Part shown: piece by piece, positions 35,918 to 44,900 of the stretch | Numbering within the stretch: the stretch's first letter is position 1 | Layout: the number at the start of each line of letters is the position of its first letter | Source of the DNA: Roseomonas marmotae | Lineage (GTDB): Bacteria > Pseudomonadota > Alphaproteobacteria > Acetobacterales > Acetobacteraceae | Assembly (NCBI RefSeq): GCF_017654485.1 | Contig: NZ_CP061095.1 | Location: forward strand, 13,501-77,500 | Length of the DNA: 64,000 bases | Reading direction: 5' to 3' | Notes under the pieces: generated by a model | What the model saw: only the letters and a program-made list of their open reading frames with translations | Told to the model about the DNA's origin: nothing | The model's database searches: none | Made by a program: the position numbers and the translations under genes

Positions 35918-37956
35918 GCGACGCCACCCAGCGCATGCATTATTTCCAGCGCCAGATGCTGGGCGCGGCCGACTTCACCGTCGAGCAGAGCTACCACCGG
36001 AACTGGCGCCGCCGGCACAATCTGGGGCCGCATCTCTGGGGGGTGATCACCGGCCTGGAGCTGGTGGAGATTCCGCGCGAGGGCGACGCGCAGTTCTGCG
36101 ACGTCTTGCTGATGCCGGGCATGGCGGTGGACATCTTTGGCCGCGAGGTGCTGGTGCCGGCGCCCACGCGGGTGGAACCGGCGCTCTTCGCCGCCATGGC
36201 GGGCGATCAGAAGCGTGAGGTCTGGATCGCCTTCGCCGAGGCCGCCATGCGGGATGGCGCTACCCTCGCCATGATCTGCACGGGCACCGAGAACTTCCCG
36301 CGCGTGGCCGAGGGATTCCGCCTTTTCGCCGGCACGCAGGACAGCGCGCTCTGGGACCTGGAGAGGGCCGAGCTGCCGGTAGGCGGGCAGGCGGCGCTTC
36401 CGCCCTCGGCTGATCCGGTCCCCGGCACGCCGCGGCTGCCGGCGGATGGCACCATGGCCGCGCAGACCTTCGTCGCCGAGGATGAGATCCAGACCTGGCT
36501 CATCCGGCTCGGCAGCCTCCGCTGGGATGGCGGCGCGCAGAAGTTCCGCCCCGTGGCGGCGCCGGCCGACCTGATGGAGGGCCGCCGCTGGGCCGGCCTC
36601 AACGGCACCTCGGTATTGAGTGAATCCGGCGCGTTGCGCCTCGCGCCACGGCAGGCGGCGGCGGATGCCGATGCCCGGGACTTCGCCACCCTTGAGGGGC
36701 GGCTGGTGGTGCAGGGCCGGCTGACCGCAAAAAAGGATGTGGAGATCCATGGCGGCCAGCTCCGCTTCCAGAATGTGCTTGGCGAGGCCGAGAACATCCC
36801 GCTCTGGATGCAGCGCCGCGCCGCGCCGGGGGTGACGACCGAGTTGCATCTGCATCTCGGCGATGACGAGAAACCGGACCGTCGTCTCTCCATCGGGGCC
36901 GGGGCGGATGAGACGGCCGTGCCCGCCCTGGCCATCCGTGGCGACCGCAAGCTGGATGCCCGTGACGGCAAGCTGCGCCTGCCCGGCGCGCCGCGCCAGT
37001 CCATCGACCTCAGCCTGGAGAAGGACGACGAGGACGGCGCCTATGGCATCGGCGTACAGAATGGCGCCGCCTATCTGCGAAGCAAGGCAGAGGCCTACTG
37101 GTACAAGGGCGGCAAGCATGCCGATGCCGCAGGCGATCCCGGCGCCGGCGGCAGCGTGCTGCTGCGGCTAGACCAGGATGGCAGCCTCTTCTTCGGTGCG
37201 CGCACGCGGCAGATGCTCAATCTCTGGAGCACGGGATACGGGCTCGGCGTTCAGGACGGCACGCTGTACTCCCGCTCGGATTTCGATTTCGCCTGGCATC
37301 GCGGCGGCGCGCATGTGGATTCGCGCGGCCATCCGGGCGCGGGCGGCAGCAGGCTGCTGCTGCTCGATGCCAGTGGCCGCTTCTTCTTCGGCAACCGCAC
37401 GCAGCAGATGCTCAACCTCTGGGGCGAGAACTATGGCGTCGGTGTGCAGGACCGGACCTTCTACCAGCGAAGCGATGCCGATTTCCGCTGGTATCGCGGC
37501 GGCACGCATAGCGACCTGCGCGGCAATGCCGGCGGAGGCCAGGAGGCGATGCGGCTGGAGCCGGGCGGGCTGACGGTCAGCGGCGGGGTGCGCGCCAGCG
37601 GAGACCTGGTGGCCGATGGCGATATCCGTAGCCGCGGCCAGCGCGTGCCGCTGATCGATGTACGCAGCGGGGTGGAGACGGTGAACATCGTGCCATCCCC
37701 GGCAGGTTCCGCCACAGGCATCCACGGCATCGACGTCACGACCGCGCTGGACAACTATGGAAGCGCGACGATCATGGTCGCGCTCTCCGACATCTCCAAC
37801 AACAGCACCGCGACCAATGCCCGCTGGCGCGTGGCGCCCGAGGGCGCGCCGCAGCGCCTGGCTGGGAACCGGGCGCGGTTCTCCATACGCTTCCAGGTGG
37901 ACGATATCGACGGGAATCTCCGCCAGTTCAGCTGGATCGCGGTCTTCACCGCATGA
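35914..37956 (+). CDS. Fibre-like protein C with 65-residue tandem repeats
   Basis: A 680-residue protein. The shared module is at about 5-105 (MHYFQRQMLGAADFTVEQSY, HLWGVITGLELVEIP, GMAVDIFGREVLVPAPTRV). Residues 377-560 hold two full copies and a partial third copy of a 65-residue repeat. The C-terminal 120 residues look like a fibre head (ASGDLVADGDIRSRGQRVPL, then an Ig-like end). Its N-terminus probably anchors in the baseplate by the same fold as in fibres A and B. It overlaps fibre B by four bases. A host-binding role is inferred. Confidence 0.73.
   Translation: MSDATQRMHYFQRQMLGAADFTVEQSYHRNWRRRHNLGPHLWGVITGLELVEIPREGDAQFCDVLLMPGMAVDIFGREVLVPAPTRVEPALFAAMAGDQKREVWIAFAEAAMRDGATLAMICTGTENFPRVAEGFRLFAGTQDSALWDLERAELPVGGQAALPPSADPVPGTPRLPADGTMAAQTFVAEDEIQTWLIRLGSLRWDGGAQKFRPVAAPADLMEGRRWAGLNGTSVLSESGALRLAPRQAAADADARDFATLEGRLVVQGRLTAKKDVEIHGGQLRFQNVLGEAENIPLWMQRRAAPGVTTELHLHLGDDEKPDRRLSIGAGADETAVPALAIRGDRKLDARDGKLRLPGAPRQSIDLSLEKDDEDGAYGIGVQNGAAYLRSKAEAYWYKGGKHADAAGDPGAGGSVLLRLDQDGSLFFGARTRQMLNLWSTGYGLGVQDGTLYSRSDFDFAWHRGGAHVDSRGHPGAGGSRLLLLDASGRFFFGNRTQQMLNLWGENYGVGVQDRTFYQRSDADFRWYRGGTHSDLRGNAGGGQEAMRLEPGGLTVSGGVRASGDLVADGDIRSRGQRVPLIDVRSGVETVNIVPSPAGSATGIHGIDVTTALDNYGSATIMVALSDISNNSTATNARWRVAPEGAPQRLAGNRARFSIRFQVDDIDGNLRQFSWIAVFTA
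37042..37590 (+). repeat. Tandem 65-residue repeat in fibre C
   Basis: Two complete 195-base units (37042-37236 and 37237-37431) and a shortened third unit from 37432. Each begins YG(I/L/V)GVQ and contains a Trp-Tyr/His-(K/R)-Gly-Gly motif, a GDPGAGGS-like loop, FFG-R-T, and MLNLW. The protein repeats are close (well over half identical by eye). This suggests a repeated beta-layer of a trimeric fibre shaft. Confidence 0.85.
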
Positions 37957-37967
37957 GGGAGGCGAGC

Positions 37968-38168
37968 ATGGACCTGCCACTGGAACATACGGCATCCCTG
38001 GAGCAGCGGCTGGTCGCGCGGCTCGGCGGGTTGCGGCGGGAATTCGCCCTGGGCGAGCGGCGGCTGGCGGCGCTGGATCAGGAACGCTCCAGCCTCCAGG
38101 CCATGATGCTGCGAATCGCCGGCGCGATAGAACTGCTGGAGGCGGAACTCGAACCGCCGCCGCGCTGA
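37968..38168 (+). CDS. Short coiled-coil eCIS protein
   Basis: A 66-residue protein predicted to be a single long helix (LEQRLVARLGGLRREFALGE and SLQAMMLRIAGAIELLEAEL) with heptad-like leucines. I chose the ATG at 37968 because GGGAGGCGAG lies just before it; another ATG at 37953 overlaps the fibre C stop. It lies between the fibre genes and the tape-measure-like gene, four bases from the latter. Its role is unknown; by size and place it could be a fibre chaperone or linker. Confidence 0.62.
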   Translation: MDLPLEHTASLEQRLVARLGGLRREFALGERRLAALDQERSSLQAMMLRIAGAIELLEAELEPPPR

Positions 38169-38172
38169 GCCG

Positions 38173-39846
38173 ATGTCACCGCGCCTGACCATCGGCAGGG
38201 TATCGATCACGGCCAGGGTACCGCGCGACCAGCCGGCGCTGCCCGGCCTCGCGGGCGACCTGCGGGAGTTGGCGCAGCGCCTGCTGGCGCCGGCCCTGGG
38301 CCAGCGTATCGCGGCGATGCTGCCGGCCGGCGGCGGAGTGGTGGTGGTGCGCCGCCTGCGTGTCGATCTGGCGGTCATGGCGCGGTGGGACGCCCGCCGG
38401 ATCGCCGCCCGGCTGGCGGACGCCATCCTTGCCGCGCTCGGTGCCGCGCTTCGCGGGGAGGGGGAGGCGGTGCTGCAACACGGCAGCCGTGCCGCGCACC
38501 GGGCCCAGGTGCTGGCCGATGTGGCCGCGGGCCGGGGAGGGCTCTGGCAGCATGGAACCTGCAAGGCCATGGCCGCGCGGCCCATGCCCCAGGCGCTGGC
38601 GGCGGTGCTGGAGGAGGCGGGAGAGGACGGGCCGCGCGCCCTGTCCCTGCTCCCGACTGAAACGGCTGCCCGGGTTGTGCGGCATCTGCCGCAGCCGGAG
38701 GTTCTTCGGCTGGCGGGATCCTGGCGGGTCATGCCAGGGGCGCGCCGGGGGCCGGTGGCCCCGATGCCTTCGCTCATCGCACGCCTTGCCGCGCTCGCGC
38801 GGGCGGTGCCGCCAGACCTGTGGCGGGAGCCACCGCGCGCCGCCCTCTTCCTCCTCTCGCGCGATGTCGCGGAGCGGGTGGGTGAACCGGCTGCCCTGGC
38901 GCCGGCCATCGCCTTCCTGCTGGCTGCCCCGGTCCCGGCGGGCCCGCCGCGCGCGCCATCACCGCGTCCGGGCGTCGATGATTTTTCACGCGACGCCGCG
39001 CCACGCCCGGGCGAAGCGCCTTCCTCCGCGCCGCCCCCGCGCCCGGGGCCCGAATGGCTCGGCCTGACGCCTCATGCCTGGCTCTACCTGCTCTGGCGCG
39101 ATGCGCTCGACCTCGGCGCCCTGGATCTCGCCGCCGTCATGGCGGGCGATGCGGCAAAAGGTGCGGCGGCGCTGGCGCGTGCCCTGGCGGGGACAGGGCG
39201 GGCCGATCCGGCGGGTGATGCGGCCCTGGCGCCGCTGGGCCTGTCTTCGGGACTGGTTCCGCCATCCTGCTGCCCGGCCGCCGAGGTACTGTCACGGCTT
39301 TCCGCGCAGGCCTGGCCTCCAGCCCGGACGGAAGCCACCTTGCTGCTCCCCCTCGGCCAAGGGTGGCTTCTGGCGAATGCCGCGACAGGCGCGTGGCTCC
39401 ACTGTGGTGATGGCTCCGCGCCGGACCCGGAAAGCTTCGGCTTTCCCGTGCTGGCGGGCGGCCTCTGGCATCCCGCACCTCCTGACAGCCCGCCACCCCT
39501 GGCGCGCCAGCCCGACCGCCCGGCGCGGGACGCTGTGGCGTTGACCCCGCCAGGTGCGCCGGATGCCGGTTCCGGCCTCGCCTGGGCGGCCCTGGCCCAG
39601 GCGGTGCTGCGCCGCTTCGCGCGTCGCCTGCCGGGCTTTGGCCATGCCGGGCCGGACTGGTTGCGCGCCAATCTGCTGGGCCCCGGTGCCCTGCGGCGGG
39701 GGCATCCGCCCGGAGAGCCGCCCTGGCTGGAGGTGGTGCTGGACCCGCCGCCGCTGGCGCTGCTGCTGCGCATGGGAGGGCTGCTGCCGGCCAGCTACCG
39801 GCTGCCGGACGGGACGCGGGTCGATCTGCTGCTGGCGGCGGGCTGA
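38173..39846 (+). CDS. Tape-measure-like protein (CIS_TMP/Pvc14-like)
   Basis: A 557-residue protein. Residues 5-95 have the pattern of the contractile-injection tape-measure family: ITARVPRDQPALPGLAGDLR, then a helix, RRLRVDLAVMARWDARRIA and an Ala-rich helix. The same order (fibres, tape measure, AAA ATPase) is found in Afp and PVC clusters (genes 13-15). Another family-like part is LTPHAWLYLLWRDAL near 297, and the C-terminal LLLRMGGLLPASYRLPDGTRVD. It is shorter than Pvc14-type proteins, which would suit a shorter particle if the length rule holds. I am fairly sure of the family but could not run a profile search. Confidence 0.7.
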   Translation: MSPRLTIGRVSITARVPRDQPALPGLAGDLRELAQRLLAPALGQRIAAMLPAGGGVVVVRRLRVDLAVMARWDARRIAARLADAILAALGAALRGEGEAVLQHGSRAAHRAQVLADVAAGRGGLWQHGTCKAMAARPMPQALAAVLEEAGEDGPRALSLLPTETAARVVRHLPQPEVLRLAGSWRVMPGARRGPVAPMPSLIARLAALARAVPPDLWREPPRAALFLLSRDVAERVGEPAALAPAIAFLLAAPVPAGPPRAPSPRPGVDDFSRDAAPRPGEAPSSAPPPRPGPEWLGLTPHAWLYLLWRDALDLGALDLAAVMAGDAAKGAAALARALAGTGRADPAGDAALAPLGLSSGLVPPSCCPAAEVLSRLSAQAWPPARTEATLLLPLGQGWLLANAATGAWLHCGDGSAPDPESFGFPVLAGGLWHPAPPDSPPPLARQPDRPARDAVALTPPGAPDAGSGLAWAALAQAVLRRFARRLPGFGHAGPDWLRANLLGPGALRRGHPPGEPPWLEVVLDPPPLALLLRMGGLLPASYRLPDGTRVDLLLAAG

Positions 39847-39849
39847 GCC

Positions 39850-41925
39850 ATGGCCACCGCGCCCCTGGCCGACCTGCTGGACCATCTGGCGCTGCTGCGG
39901 CTGCGGCTGGCGCGTCAGGTCGCGCTGCTGCGCGCGACCGGCCGCTTCAACGAGGACCCCTTCCGTGGCCTCTATATCGGGGAGGCGGAAGCCGATGCCG
40001 CATCGGAGGATGTCCCGCCTCAGGGAAGCTGGGCGGACCGCGCCGCCATCCTGGCCGAGCGCATCGCCACGCGCGACCTGCTGCTGCGCCAGCGCGCCGG
40101 TGCCGAGCCGGGCCTGCCGATCCCCTGCCTGACGCGGCACTTCGGCCTCGGCCGCCCGGGCGCGGAGTGCCTGGTGGCGGCGGCCGGCGCCCTGCTCGAC
40201 CCACGCCTGCCGGTGCTGCTGGCTTATGCGCAGAACGACGCCGCCGCCCGCCAGCCGACGCTGGGCCTGATGCTGGAACTGCTGGCACCGGAGCCGGCTG
40301 CGCGCGTGGCGCTGTTCCGGCTCCTGCAGCCTGACGGCGTGCTGCTGTCGCAGCGGCTGCTGGCACCACCGCCCGCCGAATTCATGGCCTCGCCGCGCCC
40401 CACCATGCCGTTGCTGCCCGACGCGGCGCTGATGGGCCTGCTGCTGGGGGAGGCGGATACCGCGCTAGGGGGTGCGCTGGCGCCATTGCCCGCCGTTCCA
40501 CCGGGGAGCGATGGCGGGCTGGCGGCGATGCTGGCCCGGCAATGCGATCCCCTGCGCGGGCAGGCGTCGCTGGTCCTGCTGACGGGGCCGGGGGGCGACC
40601 TTGGCCAGGCCGCGCTGGCCGCCGCCGAGGCCGCCCGGCAGGGTGCCGGCCTCCTGGCCCTCGACCCATCGCACCCTGCCGGAGCGGGGCTGGAGGATGC
40701 GGCCTTCGCTGCGCTTTGCGGTCGTGCCCTGCGGCTGGTGGATGCCGCGCTCCTCCTGCCGGCCGCCGACCTGCCTCCGGCCCGATTGCATGCGCTGCTG
40801 CGCGCCACAGCGCGGCCGGGGCGGCCGGTCTTCTGTGCCGGGCCCGTTCCCGATGCCTGCCTGCCAGCCGGCCTGGAGGTCGTGGAGATCGACATGCCGG
40901 CGGCGGACGAGGCCCGCCGCGCCGGCTGGTGGCAGGCCGCGCTGGTGCCGGAGGGCGCGGCGGAGCTTGGCGTCGCCCTCGCGCGGCAGACGCGCCTCGG
41001 ACCCCTTGGCATCGCCGCGGCTGTCGCCCGCGCGCGGCGCCTGGCCCCGCCCGGCGAATGGCCGCCGGCGACGCCCGAGCCACTGGCGCAAGCCGCGCGC
41101 AGCGGGGCCGGCGCGGCGCTGGCCCGCCTGGCGCAGCCTGTTCTCGGCCAGCAGCCATGGGAGGATCTGGTGCTGCCGCCTGAGCCGATGGAGGAGCTGG
41201 AACTTCTGCTGGCGGCCGCGAGCCAGGGCGCGCGCCTAGCGGACTGGGGCTTCGGCCGGCGGCAGGCGGCGCTGGTGGCGCTCTTCGCCGGGCCAAGCGG
41301 CACCGGCAAGACCATGGCCGCCGGACTGGTCGCCCGCCGCGCGGGGCTGCCCTTGCACCGCATCGATCTTTCCGCCGTTGTCAGCAAATACATTGGCGAG
41401 ACCGAGAAGCAACTGGATCAGGTGCTGCGGGAGGCCGAGGCCATCGGGGCCGCGCTGCTCTTCGACGAGGCCGACGCGCTTTTCGGCAAGCGCACGGAGG
41501 TGCGAGACGCGCACGACCGCTACGCCAATCAGGAAGTCGCCTTTCTGTTGCAGCGGATCGAGTGTTTCGACGGCCTGGTGATCCTGACCACCAATCTCGG
41601 CGGGCATGTCGATCCCGCCTTCCTGCGCCGCATTGGCCATGTGGTGCGCTTTCCCATGCCGGATGAGGCGATGCGCCTGGAACTCTGGCGTCGCGCCTTC
41701 CCGCCGGCGGCGCCGCTGGCGCCTGGGCTGGACCTGGCGGTGCTGGCGCGCGGCTTCGATCTGGCGGGGGGCAATATCCGCAACGCCGCGCTGGGCGCGG
41801 CGCAGCGCGCGGCGGTGGAGGGCCGTGCCATCGGCATGGCGGACGCGCTGCGTGCCGTGACGCGGGAGATGCGGAAGCTCGGCCGGGTGCCGAGCCGCGT
41901 CGGCCTGGCCGGCCAGGCCGCCTGA
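39850..41925 (+). CDS. AAA+ ATPase of the injection system (Pvc15/Afp15-like)
   Basis: A 691-residue protein with a classic AAA+ module at about 470-670: Walker A GPSGTGKT at 481-488, Walker B LLFDEADALF with Asp539-Glu540 and a second-region ILTTNLGGHVDPAFLRR sensor and Arg finger stretch. The first 450 residues are Ala/Leu-rich helices with no known family, and include a P-loop-like remnant VLLTGPGGDLGQAAL at about 239-253 without the usual Lys. The ATPase is thought to help assemble the particle or load its cargo. It is three bases after the tape-measure stop and ten before the giant gene. Confidence 0.92.
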   Translation: MATAPLADLLDHLALLRLRLARQVALLRATGRFNEDPFRGLYIGEAEADAASEDVPPQGSWADRAAILAERIATRDLLLRQRAGAEPGLPIPCLTRHFGLGRPGAECLVAAAGALLDPRLPVLLAYAQNDAAARQPTLGLMLELLAPEPAARVALFRLLQPDGVLLSQRLLAPPPAEFMASPRPTMPLLPDAALMGLLLGEADTALGGALAPLPAVPPGSDGGLAAMLARQCDPLRGQASLVLLTGPGGDLGQAALAAAEAARQGAGLLALDPSHPAGAGLEDAAFAALCGRALRLVDAALLLPAADLPPARLHALLRATARPGRPVFCAGPVPDACLPAGLEVVEIDMPAADEARRAGWWQAALVPEGAAELGVALARQTRLGPLGIAAAVARARRLAPPGEWPPATPEPLAQAARSGAGAALARLAQPVLGQQPWEDLVLPPEPMEELELLLAAASQGARLADWGFGRRQAALVALFAGPSGTGKTMAAGLVARRAGLPLHRIDLSAVVSKYIGETEKQLDQVLREAEAIGAALLFDEADALFGKRTEVRDAHDRYANQEVAFLLQRIECFDGLVILTTNLGGHVDPAFLRRIGHVVRFPMPDEAMRLELWRRAFPPAAPLAPGLDLAVLARGFDLAGGNIRNAALGAAQRAAVEGRAIGMADALRAVTREMRKLGRVPSRVGLAGQAA

Positions 41926-41935
41926 GGGGCGGGCC

Positions 41936-44900
41936 ATGAGCCAGACCCTCGGCAGGACCGCCACACACCAGCCGGCGGGCAGCCCACCCGCCCGCGCCCC
42001 GCCTGTGCCCGAGGAGGCCCGGCACGGGCCGCTCTGGGCACAGGAGGAGCGGGAGCCGCCCGCCAGCCGCGCGGTGCTGGAGCGGGCGCAGGCCCTGGCC
42101 GGGAACCAGGCCATCGCCGGTCGGCGGGCCGAAGCCCTGGACGCAGCCCCCGCCCCCGTGCCGGAGGAGGGGGAGGCACCGGCCATCGCCGTGGATAGCG
42201 AGGCCACGGCGCCCGAAGCCCCGCAGCCCGTGACCGCGCCCGGCGCCACGACCGCGCCCGCACCGGGGCCTGAAGTGCCGGAGCCGGCACACGGCCCCCT
42301 CTGGGCCGCGCGCCCCATGCCCGCGGCGGGCGGTGCGGTGCCGCGCGATGCCGCCGCCCTGCGAGCCGCCGCCGCGGCAGGAGCCGCCGCGCTGCCCATG
42401 CCGGCCTTCTCGGCCGAAGCGGCCGTCGCGCCCATCCAGTCCGCCGGCCGGACCATTGAGGCGCGGGGCCAGGCGCGGATCGGCGCCGCGCGCGTGGCGC
42501 CGCGCCATCTGGTCCGTGGCGCCCGCCAGCCCGCGCCGCCGCCGCGCGAGGACCCCGGCCCAATCCCCGCGCAGATGGAGGCGCTGCAGGCCAAGGCGCG
42601 GCGGGAGCTGCCGCCCGCCGCCCTGCCGGAGGTGCAGGCCAGCCCGGAAGGCACCATGCCCAATCTCGGCGGGCCGGTGCTGACCGAGGAGGAACTGCGG
42701 CTGGTGCGGCTGGGCGATGTCGCCATCGATGCGCGCGGGTTGAGCGCGGAGGAGGCCACCCGGCTCAAGACCATCCGCCAGCAGCTCAGCCAGGGCGCCG
42801 TCGCCTCCATGCCGCCGCCTGCTACCTCCAGCGTCGCCAGCCCCGCGCTGACCTCGGCGCCGGTGCTGGACGAGCCGGTGACGGGGGAGGCGCTGACGCC
42901 GGAGCAGCGCGCGCTCTTCGCCCAGGTGGTCGGGCAGGTGGCCGGGGAGGCCGAGGCGGAGGCCGCCGAGGTGCTGGCCACCGTGCGGCAGACCCATGCG
43001 GCCTTTCCCGGTGGCGCCCTGGAACAGGCCTGGCTGGCGAGCGAGGGCGTGCTGCGGGATGACGACCTGAAGCCCACCGTCCTGGCGGCTGTGCGGGGCG
43101 AGGCGCGGCTGCTGGCGGAAAGCCTGGGCATGGCGCAGATGGAGGTGGAAGGCGCCATCGTGGCGCGGCGCGATGCGCTGAAGGAGCAGCGCGATGGCGT
43201 CTGCATGGCTACGGCCGCCGCCGTCAGCGACGCGCGCAGCGCGGCCTCCGCCGCCGCGCTCGGCCTCCGTGCCCAGGCCGGCGCCAGCGCCGATGCGGCG
43301 CGCGAGGCCGCCATGCGGGACCGGCGCGGCAGCCGGCGCGGGCGGCCCACGGCGCGGGAGCGGGTGGAGCGCAGCGTCACCGCCATCCGCGACAAGGTGG
43401 TGGAAGCCGAGGCGCGCTTCGACGCGCAGCTCCGCAACCGGCAGCGCGCCATCAACGAGGCGGTACGGCGCCAGGGCAATGCCTACCGCATGGCGCAGAC
43501 GCGGGACGAGCTGGCGCTGGAGCCGCTCGGCCTGGCGGCTATGGGGCGCCGGGCCATGGTGCGCCGCTGGGCGGATGGGGCGGCGACCGCGTTGAACCGG
43601 ACACGGGACAGCCTGAATACCGCCGCGGGCACCGCCGTCGCCGGCTTCAAGACGGAGCTGGAGGCGGCGGGGCGCGACGCCTTCGCGGCGTTGCGCGACT
43701 GGGGATCCCGCCAGTCCGGCGCGACCGAGACCTGGTGGACCGAACTCGACCAGCAGCTGAACACCTGGGCCACCGACGCCACGGCGCAGACCACCGCCTG
43801 GCAGGGCGCGCAGGCGCAGGCCTCCCGCGTCGCCCTGGCGCAGGATCTGGCCGCGGTGCAGCGCATCGTGGCCCTGCAGGAGGCCGGGCAACGGGATGCC
43901 GCGCGCGAATACCGCGCCTCGCTGGGCCGCGAGAGCCAGGCGGTGGTGAACGGCATCCTGGGTGCCGGCGGCGTGGTCGATCTGGTGGCGGGACTGACGG
44001 CGGGCCTGCGTGAGAGGGTGCGCGCCGCGCAGCAGCCGGTGCTGGAGCCGCTGCTGGAAGACAAGGTGATGGCGCTGCCGGACAAGGCGGAGTCCATGGC
44101 GGTCATCACCATGCTGCTGCAAGCCTCCCAGCCCGAGTTCGATCTCAACAAGGCAGCGACCGACATCCATGATTCCGTCACGCGCTGGCGCGGCACCGAC
44201 GAGGCGAAGATCTTCGCCGCCTTGCAGAACCTCTCGCCGCTGGCCGTCAAGGCGCTGCGCATCCAGTATCGCGCATCCTATGGCGACAGCCTGGATGACG
44301 ACCTGCGCGGCGACCTCAACGACGAGGAGATGGCGACCGCCAACCGGCTGCTGGAAGGCAACCGCAACCGCGCGGCGGTGATCGCGGGTGCGGTCGGAAG
44401 CCTCTATTCCGCCATCACCGGCCTCGGCACGGATACCGAGGAAGCCAAGGAACTGCTGCGCCGGATGGACCCGCAGCTGCGGACCGAGGTGCTGGCGGAA
44501 TACGAGCGCATCCATGGCGAGAGTTTCGCGACCGCCATACGCGGCGAGTGGATCAGCAATACCGACCAGGAATCCGTGGCCGCCCTGACCGAGGGCGACC
44601 TGCGCAGGTCGGATGCCATCGAGCTGGGCGGCGCCATGTCCAGCTACACCACCGGCGGCGACCCGGAGATGGGAGGTGGCGAGACGCAGTATTCCTTCGA
44701 CCGCGGCACCGCCATGACGACCTATGCCCGCATCCGCCGGGAGGTCGAGGAGGAAGCCAGGCGGCATGGCGAATGGACCACCGCGGATATTGAGGCGGAG
44801 ATCGCCCTGCGGAACAACGAGGTCGAGGGCGCCTTCAATACCCAGTTCGCCAATGCGCCCTGGGCGAAGGATGCGCAGGGAACCGCGCTGCACGCCGCTT

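Noticed and set aside
40564..40612. A second P-loop in the AAA+ protein (LLTGPGGDLGQAAL)
   Set aside because: It lacks the Lys and Ser/Thr needed for nucleotide binding; noted as a possible remnant only.
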